Positions 11,031-18,707 of a DNA stretch of 40,743 nt are shown piece after piece. Origin of the DNA: Bryobacterales bacterium. Lineage in GTDB: Bacteria; Acidobacteriota; Terriglobia; Bryobacterales; Bryobacteraceae. A program made the position numbers and the translations under genes. Every line of letters begins with the position of its first letter. Within the stretch, counting starts at the first letter, position 1. The notes beneath the pieces were generated by a model, which saw only the letters and a list, made by a program, of their open reading frames with translations, searched no databases and was not told the DNA's origin. The stretch lies in assembly GCA_003142185.1 (NCBI GenBank), contig PLOR01000051.1, positions 1-40,743 of the forward strand, read 5' to 3'.

Positions 11031-12059
11031 ATGCCATTAGTGTCGTTGCGGCAGGTCCTCGATGAGGCCGCCAAGGGTGGGTACGGAGTTGGCGCGTTCA
11101 ACGTCAACAACATGGAGCAGATTCAAGCGATCATGGAGGCGGCCCGCGAGACCAAGTCGCCGGTCATCATTCAGGCCAGCCGGGGCGCTCGCGCCTACTC
11201 GCAGGACCGGTTTTTGTATCACCTGATGCTGGCGGCCACCGAGCTGTATCCGGAGATTCCGACCGTGTTGCATCTGGACCACGGTAACAGCCCGGAGACT
11301 TGCCTGAGCGCCATCGAGATGGGCTTCACCAGCGTCATGATGGATGGCTCGCTGCTGCCGGATGGTAAGACGCCCTCGAGTTTCGAGTACAACGTGGAGG
11401 CCACCCGCAAGGTGGTCGAGGCGGCGCATGCCAAAGGCGTGACCGTGGAAGGCGAAATCGGCTGCCTGGGTGGCATTGAAGACGGGCACGGCGCGGGTCT
11501 CGACGGCCTGAGCCACCTGACCGATCCCGCGCAGGCGGTGGATTTTGTCAAGGCCACCGGTTTGGACGCGCTGGCCATCGCCATCGGCACCAGCCATGGC
11601 GCTTACAAATTCTCCAGCAAGCCGACCGGCGAGACGCTCAAAATGGAGCGGCTGATCGATATTCACAAGCGGTTGCCCGGCGTCCACCTGGTGATGCACG
11701 GCTCTTCCAGCGTGCCGCAGGATTTGCAAGATATCATCAACAAGTACGGTGGCAAGCTGAAGCCGACCTGGGGCGTGCCGGTGGAAGAAATCCAGCTCGG
11801 TATCAAGAACGGCGTGCGCAAGATCAACGTGGACACCGACAGTCGGCTGGCCATCACCGGCGCGATCCGCAAAGTATTCTTCGAGAAGCCCGAGGAATTC
11901 GATCCCCGCAGCTACCTGAAGCCGGCGCGCGAGGCCATGAAGAAAGTGGTGGCGTTGCGCATGACCCAGTTCGGCCAGGCCGGCCACGCCAACGACTACA
12001 AGCCGCTCAGCCTGGAAACCATGGCGAACAGCTACGCCGCGCAGCCCGTGGCAGTGTAA
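11031..12059 (+). CDS. fba: Class II fructose-bisphosphate aldolase
   Basis: Zinc-dependent cleavage of fructose 1,6-bisphosphate to dihydroxyacetone phosphate and glyceraldehyde 3-phosphate in glycolysis and gluconeogenesis. The 342-residue protein shows the N-terminal [16 protein letters not shown] motif (residues 20-35), zinc site HLDHGN near 82, EGEIGCLGG near 142, the second zinc His in [11 protein letters not shown] near 186, the third in [10 protein letters not shown] near 222, and [14 protein letters not shown] near 261. An AGGAGA ribosome binding site precedes the ATG. It is a single-gene unit with a hairpin terminator downstream. Confidence 0.96.
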   Translation: MPLVSLRQVLDEAAKGGYGVGAFNVNNMEQIQAIMEAARETKSPVIIQASRGARAYSQDRFLYHLMLAATELYPEIPTVLHLDHGNSPETCLSAIEMGFTSVMMDGSLLPDGKTPSSFEYNVEATRKVVEAAHAKGVTVEGEIGCLGGIEDGHGAGLDGLSHLTDPAQAVDFVKATGLDALAIAIGTSHGAYKFSSKPTGETLKMERLIDIHKRLPGVHLVMHGSSSVPQDLQDIINKYGGKLKPTWGVPVEEIQLGIKNGVRKINVDTDSRLAITGAIRKVFFEKPEEFDPRSYLKPAREAMKKVVALRMTQFGQAGHANDYKPLSLETMANSYAAQPVAV

Positions 12060-12071
12060 GTTGGCGTAACG

Positions 12072-12097
12072 CCGGCGGTCTTGCCGCCGGTTCTTTG
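12072..12097 (+). terminator. Rho-independent terminator after fba
   Basis: A 7-bp GC stem (CCGGCGG at 12072-12078 with CCGCCGG at 12084-12090) and a 5-base loop, followed by TTCTTT. It lies 13 bases after the fba stop codon and in the 63-base gap to the convergent gene. Confidence 0.7.
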
Positions 12098-12122
12098 CGA
12101 GCCATGCCGCCCCACCAGCGCC

Positions 12123-13226
12123 TCACGTGTTCTTCTGCATCGCGGCGACAATCGCATCCGGCACGCCGGCCTGCTTCAGTTTGAGCAGGTCGTCGTCGCC
12201 GAGCGCGAAGCGGTTGGGCTCAGTGGCGATCAATTTGAGGATGTCCTCGTCGGCCACGTTGCCCTGCACCAGCCGGATCACCAGATCGTTGGTGAATATG
12301 ATTCCCGTCCGCACCGGCTTGGCCGGCTGCGTGTCCTTTTGCGTCTGCTTCTCCCAGGCCACCACGCGCCGGGCCAGCGCCTGCGCCAGCGACTTGTTCG
12401 TCTGGCACTGCGCCACCGCGTCGGTGACCAGCCGGCTGTCGCGGAGCTTGCCGGTTTTGTCGAACGCCTCCAGCGCATGATTGTAATTCTGCACCACCAT
12501 ATACGCGATGCCGAGGTCGTACCACGCCGCGGCGACGGTCTTTGCATTGGCGTGGCACGATTCGGCATTGGCTAGCGCCGCCTTCAGTAGGCCCTTGTAG
12601 TCGGCTGCCTTGAAGAGGTCGAACTCCGCGCGGAGGTTGCAGTCCTTGTCGTCCATGAACGACACTTCCTCGGCGTCGATCCACGGCTCGTACAGGCGCC
12701 GGGTCTGGCCCAGCGCCTGGAGCCGCGCGATCCCCATCAGATCCGCCGGAGCGGGCCACTCGGGCTGGGTGCTCGAGGATTCATTTTGTCTTGCCGGGTC
12801 GGCACGCAGACTCTGCATCGCCAGTTCCTCGCCGCTCGCCCAGTCCTTCACGTGCAAGGTGGCCAGAAAGTGCCCCACGGTTCGCGAGATGTGCGTCGCC
12901 GGAAGGCCCGAGCCGATGATCGGTGGGTCCGGCAGCGCCTGGCACTCCGAGATATCGATGGAGATTGTGACCACCGCCGTTACGCCCGGCTCGGCCTGCG
13001 CTACCAGCGGAATTCCGTGCGCCAGCAGATCCTGCCCCAACAGGCTCGAAAACTCTTTCGCGCACCTGCCGGTGACCTGACCGAGAATCACGCGGGCTCC
13101 AGCTATGCCTTCGCCGAGGATGGCTGGATGCGGCATTTTGACCTGGAGCTTCTTTTGGCCAATTGCCGGAGATGTTGCTATGAGCGGCAACAGGAGAATA
13201 AAGGAACAGCGATAGCAACGGCGCAT
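12123..13226 (-). CDS. Secreted tetratricopeptide-like protein of unknown function
   Basis: A 367-residue exported protein. The ATG at 13226 is chosen because GGAGG lies six bases upstream and the start opens a signal peptide ending near SPAIGQ (residue 24). Residues 25-180 form a mixed region with IVTISIDISECQALPDPPI. Residues 215-300 resemble tetratricopeptide helices (AAAWYDLGIAYMVVQNYNHA). The C-terminal 50 residues contain two copies of a short helical motif seen in many acidobacterial secreted proteins: NDLVIRLVQGNVADEDILKL and DLLKLKQAGVPDAIVAAM. The function is unknown; a scaffold or binding role is only a guess from the repeat type. Confidence 0.8.
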   Translation of the reverse strand: MRRCYRCSFILLLPLIATSPAIGQKKLQVKMPHPAILGEGIAGARVILGQVTGRCAKEFSSLLGQDLLAHGIPLVAQAEPGVTAVVTISIDISECQALPDPPIIGSGLPATHISRTVGHFLATLHVKDWASGEELAMQSLRADPARQNESSSTQPEWPAPADLMGIARLQALGQTRRLYEPWIDAEEVSFMDDKDCNLRAEFDLFKAADYKGLLKAALANAESCHANAKTVAAAWYDLGIAYMVVQNYNHALEAFDKTGKLRDSRLVTDAVAQCQTNKSLAQALARRVVAWEKQTQKDTQPAKPVRTGIIFTNDLVIRLVQGNVADEDILKLIATEPNRFALGDDDLLKLKQAGVPDAIVAAMQKNT

Positions 13227-13463
13227 TTCGGACCTCCATGGGTCGTTAAGATAAGAGCTATTCCGGAGCGGCAAACACCGCCTGCCTTCACTATGCGCTC
13301 TCCCGGAGCGCAACAGGCACATTTTTCGGCTGCTAGCCCTAAAGAGTAGTCCCATGAAAACGGGCCGGCGCACCGGCACTGGGAAAACCGCGGAACAGCG
13401 ACAGACAGCGCAAAGGTGAGAGTCTCTCCCGCCGTAAGGCACTAACACAATCTGCAACCGAGC

Positions 13464-14270
13464 ATGCTGGGGTCGCGATTCCGCCCATTTCCGTGGCTGC
13501 GCGCCGCTGCGTTGGTTGGTATGGCGCTTTGCGGCAATCTTTGGGCGCAAGCGCCCTACTACACCACCGCCAGCATCGTGAACGCCTCCGACTACTCACC
13601 GGGGCCATTCGCTCCGAGCTCCGTGCTCTCGCTGTTCGGCACCAACCTGGCCTGGACGACCGAGGCGGTTACCCCCGAAACTCTGGCCGCCGGTAGCCTG
13701 CCTACTCAACTGGCGGCGACTATCGTTTTCGTGGATAACGTGCCGGTGCCGCTGCTCTACGCTTCTCCCACGCAGATCAATCTTCTGGTGCCCGCCGAGC
13801 AAATCCCCGGCGATGTCACGGTAACCGTGGTACGCCAAGGTGTAAGCGGCCCGGCGGTGACCATCGCGCTGATCGATGCCGCCCCCGCGCTGTTCGTGTT
13901 GGATGGCAACTTCGCCATCGCGCAAGACTGGAACACCAACTACACGCTGATGACGCCCGACGCTCCGGCGCATGCAGGCGATATCGCCGTGCTGTATGCC
14001 ACCGGGCTGGGTTATACGAATCCCCCGTGGGCATCCGGTGTGGTGGCGCAATCCGCCGCCTACATCACATGCCGGGGTAGCATGCAGGTGCTACTGAACG
14101 GCGCTGCCATCGATCCCAGTCTGGTCCTCTACGCCGGCGTCACGCCCGGATACTCCGGCTTGTACCAGATCAACTTCACCATCCCCGCGGACGCCGGCAC
14201 GAACCCGGAAATCCGCGTCCGGATCGGAACGCAGGTCAGCATATCATCCATCAAGCTGGCAGTAGAATAA
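13464..14270 (+). CDS. TIGR03437-type secreted protein (Solibacter family)
   Basis: A 268-residue secreted protein. The signal peptide ends near LWAQ (residue 29). The body matches the Solibacter C-terminal domain family TIGR03437: IVNASDYSPGPFAPSSVLSL with GTNLA, FVDNVPVPLLYASPTQINLL with VPAE, a GDIAVLYATGLGYTNPP segment, and a final GLYQINFTIPADA before the beta-strand ending. This family is usually the C-terminal module of larger surface proteins; here it makes up almost the whole mature protein. No enzymatic motif is seen. It is transcribed divergently from the tetratricopeptide-like gene across a 237-base spacer. Confidence 0.88.
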   Translation: MLGSRFRPFPWLRAAALVGMALCGNLWAQAPYYTTASIVNASDYSPGPFAPSSVLSLFGTNLAWTTEAVTPETLAAGSLPTQLAATIVFVDNVPVPLLYASPTQINLLVPAEQIPGDVTVTVVRQGVSGPAVTIALIDAAPALFVLDGNFAIAQDWNTNYTLMTPDAPAHAGDIAVLYATGLGYTNPPWASGVVAQSAAYITCRGSMQVLLNGAAIDPSLVLYAGVTPGYSGLYQINFTIPADAGTNPEIRVRIGTQVSISSIKLAVE

Positions 14271-14388
14271 ACCAAGCGAAGGCGGCGCGCGACACGCGGG
14301 GCAGGCGCATTCGCCCAGCTCGCGGTAGATCCAGGCGCGAATCGGCTTGGGTTCGCGGTCGACGGTGGCCAAGTTACACTAAGAGCTT

Positions 14389-15048
14389 ATGAAGACGCGG
14401 ACCATCGGGCTTGTGGTTCACGCAGTCGGCACCACCGGAGTGCTGCACCAACTGACCGGCGTGATTGCACAGCACCTGGGTGATATCACTTCCGTCGAGA
14501 TTCTGGCGAACCGGCCCGAAGAGGCCCGCACGTATTTCGAAGTGATTCTGCCGGGAGGCGTCGATCCGCTGATCGAGGGACTGCGGGCCCTACCCATCGT
14601 GCGCGGCGTAGAGATCGTCAAGCCTCTCGAGACCGTATACGGCAAGCGCATCATCATCATGGGCGGCGGCGCGCAGGTGGGCCAGGTGGCCATAGGCGCG
14701 GTCTCCGAAGCCGACCGTCACAACATCCGCGGCGAACATATTTCGGTGGACACCATTCCGCTGGTGGGCGAGCAAAAACTGGCCGATGCCGTCCGCGCGG
14801 TGGCCCGCTTGCCGCGCGCCAAGGCGCTGGTACTGGCCGGATCGTTGATGGGCGGCGAAATTGAAACCGCGGTCCGCGAGGTTCGCGAACAGGGCCTGCT
14901 GGTCATCAGCCTGAACATGGCCGGCAGCGTTCCGGATGCGGCCGACCTGGTCGTCACCGACCCCGTACAGGCCGGTGTGATGGCCGTGATGGCGGTCGCC
15001 GAAACCGCCAAATTCACCATGGAACGCCTCAAGCGCCGCGTGTTCTAG
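14389..15048 (+). CDS. ACT-domain protein resembling DUF5612
   Basis: A 219-residue cytoplasmic protein. Residues 1-75 fit an ACT-like fold with GVLHQLTGVIAQHLGDITSV and EVILPGGVDPLIEGL. Residues 85-219 form a Rossmann-like half with IIIMGGGAQVGQVAIGAVSE near residue 88, ISVDTIPLVGEQKLADA and LVVTDPVQAGVMAVMAVAET. From memory this layout matches DUF5612 proteins, which are best known from methanogenic archaea and whose function is unsettled; regulation by a small ligand through the ACT domain is an inference. It starts at ATG 14389. No operon partner is apparent. Confidence 0.75.
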   Translation: MKTRTIGLVVHAVGTTGVLHQLTGVIAQHLGDITSVEILANRPEEARTYFEVILPGGVDPLIEGLRALPIVRGVEIVKPLETVYGKRIIIMGGGAQVGQVAIGAVSEADRHNIRGEHISVDTIPLVGEQKLADAVRAVARLPRAKALVLAGSLMGGEIETAVREVREQGLLVISLNMAGSVPDAADLVVTDPVQAGVMAVMAVAETAKFTMERLKRRVF

Positions 15049-15135
15049 CGGCGCTGTTTTCGGCGGCAATTCGCGCCCGAACCGGATACGATTGGCGGTC
15101 GTCACAAAACAGCCGATTTACGTTATCGTAGCCAC

Positions 15136-16755
15136 ATGAGGTCTATTTCACTCCACTCAGTTCGCGACCGTGCCGCTGCGGGCATGCTCGCTGTGCTCAT
15201 GCTGGCTTTTGGCTCTTCCGGTGCCGGGGCCCAGGAAGCCAAGCCCGCGCCTACGCCGGCTCCTGCCGATGCGAAGCCCGCGCCTACGCCGGCTCCCGCC
15301 GATGCGAAGCCCGCGCCTGCGCCGGCTCCTGCCGATGCGAAGGATAAAGACAAAGACAAAGAGAAAGCCGGCGACAAGGAGGCTCCACTGCCCGCGGACG
15401 CGCACGTGGCGCAAAGCATTCAACTGGATGGCAAGCCGCTCCACTACACCGTCACCGTGGGCACGCTGCCCGTCTATGACGCCGGCAAGAAGACTGGGGA
15501 GGTGGTCTGCACCGCGTACACCGTGGAGGGCCAGGACCGGCCGGTCACCTTCGCGCTGAACGGCGGTCCGGGCGCGGCTTCCGTCTTTCTGAATTTCGGC
15601 GCCATCGGACCCAAGCGCATCGAGTTCGGCGTGGAGGGAGACAGCCCGTCGGATCCGGCGAAGTTAACCGACAATCCGGGTACCTGGCTGGATTTCACCG
15701 ACCTGGTGTTCATCGATCCCATAGGCACCGGTTACAGCCGGTCGCTGGTTCCGGCGCTCGACGCCAAAATTCAGTTTTACGCCACCGATAACGACATTCA
15801 TTACCTCTCGCGCATCATTTACGACTGGCTGGTCGCCAACGGGCGCGTGAGCTCGCGAAAATATTTCGTCGGCGAGAGCTACGGCGGCTATCGCGGCCCG
15901 CGGATCACACATTACCTGCAAACCCAGCTTGGCGTGGCGATGAATGGTGTGGTTCTGGTCTCGCCGTACCTGAATCCGGCGATCGAGGACAACGGCGACG
16001 TCTCCCCGGTTCCGTGGATGATGACGCTGCCGTCGATCACGGCGGCGCATCTGGAGCGCGAGCACAAGCTGACGCCGGAGGCCATGGCGACGGTGATTGC
16101 GTACACTCGCGGCGATTATGCCGCCGACCTGCTGAAAGGCCGCTCCGACCCGGAGGCGACGCCGCGCATCGTGAAACGCGTGACTGCGATGACCGGCCTG
16201 GAAGAGGAGTTTGTGCGGCGGGCCGGCGGGCGGTTGGACACCGGCGCCTATCTGCGCGAGGTCTTCCGCGAGAGCGGCAAGATCGGCAGCATATACGACT
16301 CGAACGTGACCGGGTATGACCCGTTTCCCTTCGCTCCGGAGCAGCGCACCAACGATCCAATGCTGGAGAGCATCATCGCGCCCACCACTACCGCGATGGT
16401 GGATTTTGTGACGCGTGTGGTTGGCTGGAAGACGGATGCGCGCTACAACACGCTCAGCCACGAGGTGGGCTCGCAGTGGGATCGCGACAGCCGCTCCCTG
16501 CGCATCGGCGCGGTGCCCGACCTACGACAGGCGGTGGCGGCCGACCCGAAATTGCGCGTCATCATCGCCCACGGCTGGAACGATCTCTCGTGCCCGTTCA
16601 TGGGCTCGGTGCTGACGGTGGACCAGATGCCGTTGATGGGCGATCCAGCGCGTATCGCCGTGCGTGAGTATCCAGGCGGCCATATGTTCTACAGCCGTCC
16701 GGGCAGCCAGGCTGCCTTGCGCAAAGATGTGCAGGCGATGGTAAGCAAGCACTGA
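15136..16755 (+). CDS. Secreted S10 serine carboxypeptidase
   Basis: Removes C-terminal residues from peptides outside the cytoplasm. The 539-residue protein has a signal peptide (residues 1-34), then a Pro/Ala-rich linker of three 11-residue repeats (KPAPTPAPADA) and a DKDKDKEK stretch. The S10 alpha/beta hydrolase domain starts near residue 90: NGGPGAAS, the oxyanion region near 140, DPIGTGYS near 195, the nucleophile elbow GESYGG near 242, the acid in AHGWNDLSCPF near 478 and the catalytic His in YPGGHMFY near 516. Together with the tricorn-like peptidase it suggests external peptide use. The linker is encoded by 33-bp tandem repeats and may vary in copy number. Confidence 0.93.
   Translation: MRSISLHSVRDRAAAGMLAVLMLAFGSSGAGAQEAKPAPTPAPADAKPAPTPAPADAKPAPAPAPADAKDKDKDKEKAGDKEAPLPADAHVAQSIQLDGKPLHYTVTVGTLPVYDAGKKTGEVVCTAYTVEGQDRPVTFALNGGPGAASVFLNFGAIGPKRIEFGVEGDSPSDPAKLTDNPGTWLDFTDLVFIDPIGTGYSRSLVPALDAKIQFYATDNDIHYLSRIIYDWLVANGRVSSRKYFVGESYGGYRGPRITHYLQTQLGVAMNGVVLVSPYLNPAIEDNGDVSPVPWMMTLPSITAAHLEREHKLTPEAMATVIAYTRGDYAADLLKGRSDPEATPRIVKRVTAMTGLEEEFVRRAGGRLDTGAYLREVFRESGKIGSIYDSNVTGYDPFPFAPEQRTNDPMLESIIAPTTTAMVDFVTRVVGWKTDARYNTLSHEVGSQWDRDSRSLRIGAVPDLRQAVAADPKLRVIIAHGWNDLSCPFMGSVLTVDQMPLMGDPARIAVREYPGGHMFYSRPGSQAALRKDVQAMVSKH
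15241..15339 (+). repeat. Three tandem 33-bp repeats in the carboxypeptidase linker
   Basis: Three in-frame units (15241-15273, 15274-15306, 15307-15339), each encoding KPAPTPAPADA with one substitution (T to A) in the third. Near-identity between units points to recent slippage or unequal exchange. Confidence 0.95.
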
Positions 16756-16808
16756 GTCCTGGTTGCGTAATAACCGTACCAACCTCCCTCAGAAGCCGTG
16801 GAAAAATC

Positions 16809-16915
16809 GGTTGGCAGGCGAAATCCGCTTCGGACCCGAAAACCGGGGCGCCTGCCCCACACGCCTGCGAGAACCTTCGACGGCAAAGTGGGACAGACGC
16901 TTTCGTCTGTCAACC
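16809..16915. repeat. REP-like element, family A, copy 2 (diverged)
   Basis: Degenerate form of the family A palindrome: GGTTGGCAGGCG and GCGCCTGCCCCAC at the left, split by an extra GC-rich stretch, and a right arm GTGGGACAGACGCTTTCGTC... at 16888-16915. It lies in the spacer between the convergent carboxypeptidase and phosphatase genes. Confidence 0.75.
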
Positions 16916-16934
16916 TGCCCGTTCCGGTTTTTTC

Positions 16935-16985
16935 ACGGCTCCCGATGCGCGTTTCAGAGCCGCGGCCGTGAGGGAGCGGTTGCCG
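16935..16985. repeat. REP-like element, family D, copy 2
   Basis: CACGGCTCCC and AGAGCCGCGGCCGTGAGGGA with GCGGTT, a partially palindromic unit related to those at 10834 and 28938. It directly follows the family A copy, and the two together fill most of the 243-base spacer. Confidence 0.7.
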
Positions 16986-16998
16986 GACGCAGCTTTCG

Positions 16999-17766
16999 CT
17001 ACCGGCCCATTCGGAACGAATGCCACCAGGGTTGGGGCTGCGCCGCCGGCGGACGCACCAGGGCCGCATTCCCGCCCTCCACTACGATCCTCGGATTGTC
17101 GGTGAACACCAGGTCCGCCACGTCCTCGTCCATCTTGCGCTGGACCAGTTCGCGCGCCAGGTCAAGGCGCGGCGGCCGGTGCTCGAGATCGTGCGCGTCG
17201 CTGGCCACAAAATGCACCAGGCCGCGCGATAGCATCCGCCACGCCGCGTCCGCCGCCTTCGCGCCGAATCCTCCCTCCAGCGACTTTGCCGTGATCTGCA
17301 CCAGGACGCCGCGCTCGCACCACTTCTCCAACTGGTCGACCTTCTGCGCCAACGTCGGGTTTCGCTCGGCATGCGCGATGATCGGATCCATCCCAGCGTC
17401 CGCCAGCCGTGCGAGCAGGTCCTCCGCGTGCGGAGGGAGCTGTCCGGCGAACTCCAGCAACAGGAAATTCTTGCCGTTCACCGTATACTTTCGCGGATTT
17501 GCCAGCGCATCCTGAATCGCGTCAAAGCTTACGTGCAATTCGCAGCCGCGATGAATTCGCGGCTTGCCGTCCAAGGCGCGATTGAGATCCTCCATCTGGC
17601 GATCGATCTCCTCCGCATCGGGCACCGATTCCGCGTTCGCATGAGGCGTGCCAACAATGTCCGTGGTTCCGCTCTCGCTCGCCATCCGCAGCATCGCGAG
17701 CGTGGTCTCGCGGGTATCCGCCCCGTCGTCCACGCCCCAGAAGATGTGACTATGAATATCTACCAA
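16999..17766 (-). CDS. PHP-type protein-tyrosine phosphatase (CpsB/YwqE family)
   Basis: Metal-dependent phosphatase of 255 residues, the normal size for the CpsB/YwqE class, which removes phosphate from tyrosine kinases that control capsule and exopolysaccharide chain length. PHP-fold metal ligands are visible: DIHSHIFWGVDDGA at residues 3-16, GTPHAN near 38, HRGCELHVSFD near 74, IIAHAERNP near 130 and FVASDAHDLEHRPP near 193. No BY-kinase gene lies nearby, so the partner is elsewhere. The start is the ATG at 17766, just downstream of a large cruciform repeat that sits in the spacer to the next minus-strand gene. Confidence 0.88.
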   Translation of the reverse strand: MVDIHSHIFWGVDDGADTRETTLAMLRMASESGTTDIVGTPHANAESVPDAEEIDRQMEDLNRALDGKPRIHRGCELHVSFDAIQDALANPRKYTVNGKNFLLLEFAGQLPPHAEDLLARLADAGMDPIIAHAERNPTLAQKVDQLEKWCERGVLVQITAKSLEGGFGAKAADAAWRMLSRGLVHFVASDAHDLEHRPPRLDLARELVQRKMDEDVADLVFTDNPRIVVEGGNAALVRPPAAQPQPWWHSFRMGR

Positions 17767-17817
17767 TTCTTAAGATATACCGCAGATTCAAACGTCATGA
17801 TGCACGGACCCGGCGAT

Positions 17818-17938
17818 CGACGTGGCGCACGCACTCGTGCGTGCCGTGTCGAGATTCCTCTCGACACCTGCTCGCTCATGGGAACCCTGCGTCGGCACGA
17901 GTGCCGACGCGGCACGCACGAGTGCGTGCGCCACGTCG
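17818..17938. repeat. Large cruciform repeat with two internal hairpins, family E
   Basis: Two perfectly complementary 29-base outer arms (17818-17846 and 17910-17938, starting CGACGTGGCGCACGCACTCG). Between them are two separate hairpins: TGTCGAG/CTCGACA at 17847-17866 and GCGTCGGCAC/GTGCCGACGC at 17889-17910. As RNA or single-stranded DNA the 121 bases would fold into a three-way cloverleaf-like shape. It fills the gap between two minus-strand genes. Confidence 0.9.
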
Positions 17939-17941
17939 AAG

Positions 17942-18526
17942 CTATTTTCCGACAGGCCCCAGCTTCTTCAGCAGCCACGCCATGTTCCGTCCCAGCACTT
18001 TCATGGTGCGGATGCCTTCCTCGTCCTTTTCCACCTCGCCGGGTTCCCGCCCGATCCCGATGTTCCAGTAAGACGATCCCGGTATGATCATCTCGCTGAT
18101 GAGAAAAAAGTGGTTCAGGGCATCGAACGCGTGCATCGCCCCCGCCCTGCGCACGGCGATCACCGCCGCCCCCACCTTACGGCGGAACATGCCGCCGTTG
18201 GCGCCGCCCACCATACAGGCGCGGTCGATCAGCGCTTTGATCTCCGGCGAGACGTCGGCCACGTAGGTCGGTGAACCCAGGAGAATGCCGTCCGCCTCCG
18301 CCATTTTTTCAATATAGGCGTTCCCGACATCGTTGCTCTGGGCGCACCGCCCGTCTTTGCGCGCCGAGCACTCGCGGCACGCCAGGCACCCGTGGATCTT
18401 CGATCCACTCAGCTCCACCAGTTCGGTTTCGATGCCTTCCTTTTCCACTTCGCCGAGCACATAGCGGAGCAAAATCGCGGTGTTACCGCCTCTTCTCGCA
18501 CTGCCGTTGAAAGCGACCACCTTCAT
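17942..18526 (-). CDS. Iron-sulfur-flavoprotein-like NAD(P)H-dependent FMN reductase
   Basis: A 194-residue flavodoxin-fold protein. FMN-binding loop GSARRGGNTA at residues 7-16, a cysteine cluster CLACRECSARKDGRC near residues 44-58 (CX2CX2CX6C, like the compact cluster of iron-sulfur flavoproteins), GSPTYVADVSPEIKALIDR near 82-100 and the RKVGAAVIAVRRAGAMHAF stretch. It probably moves electrons from reduced donors to FMN; the physiological acceptor is unknown. The chosen ATG has GGAAGG six bases upstream and begins directly with the first beta strand. An alternative ATG nine codons upstream (18553) also has a good AGGAGAG site. Confidence 0.85.
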   Translation of the reverse strand: MKVVAFNGSARRGGNTAILLRYVLGEVEKEGIETELVELSGSKIHGCLACRECSARKDGRCAQSNDVGNAYIEKMAEADGILLGSPTYVADVSPEIKALIDRACMVGGANGGMFRRKVGAAVIAVRRAGAMHAFDALNHFFLISEMIIPGSSYWNIGIGREPGEVEKDEEGIRTMKVLGRNMAWLLKKLGPVGK

Positions 18527-18707
18527 ATCGGACCTTCCGTTTCTAAACTCCATTCTCTCTCCTGGCGGGTCTCGCGGCTGCGATAACCGACGATTCTGCA
18601 CTGTAGTAGTCTAAGGGGAAATACGCTACACGATCGGAAAATCCTCAAACTACAAGCGCTAGTTCTGTTGGCCTTGCTCACGGCCGCGGCGCAAACGGGA
18701 GATTGAC

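Noticed and set aside
13330-13460. Possible GEMM-like (cyclic dinucleotide) riboswitch before the TIGR03437 gene
   Set aside because: GCACTGGGAAAACC and CGCAAAG resemble conserved GEMM pieces, but the hairpin with the GNRA loop between them cannot be formed and the second receptor hairpin is missing. A covariance model search (Infernal, RF01051) would decide.
14281-14375. Minus-strand coding-like fragment (REPKPIRAWIYRELGECACP) between the TIGR03437 and ACT genes
   Set aside because: Too short, no start, and partly made of a family A-like GGGGCAGGCGC string. At most a gene remnant.
18647-18706. Signal-peptide-like sequence (KLQALVLLALLTAAAQTGD, stop) just before the GH2 start
   Set aside because: It has no usable start codon, and the frame is closed 60 bases upstream. 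It may be a relic of an older export signal, but chance hydrophobic coding in a GC-rich leader cannot be excluded.
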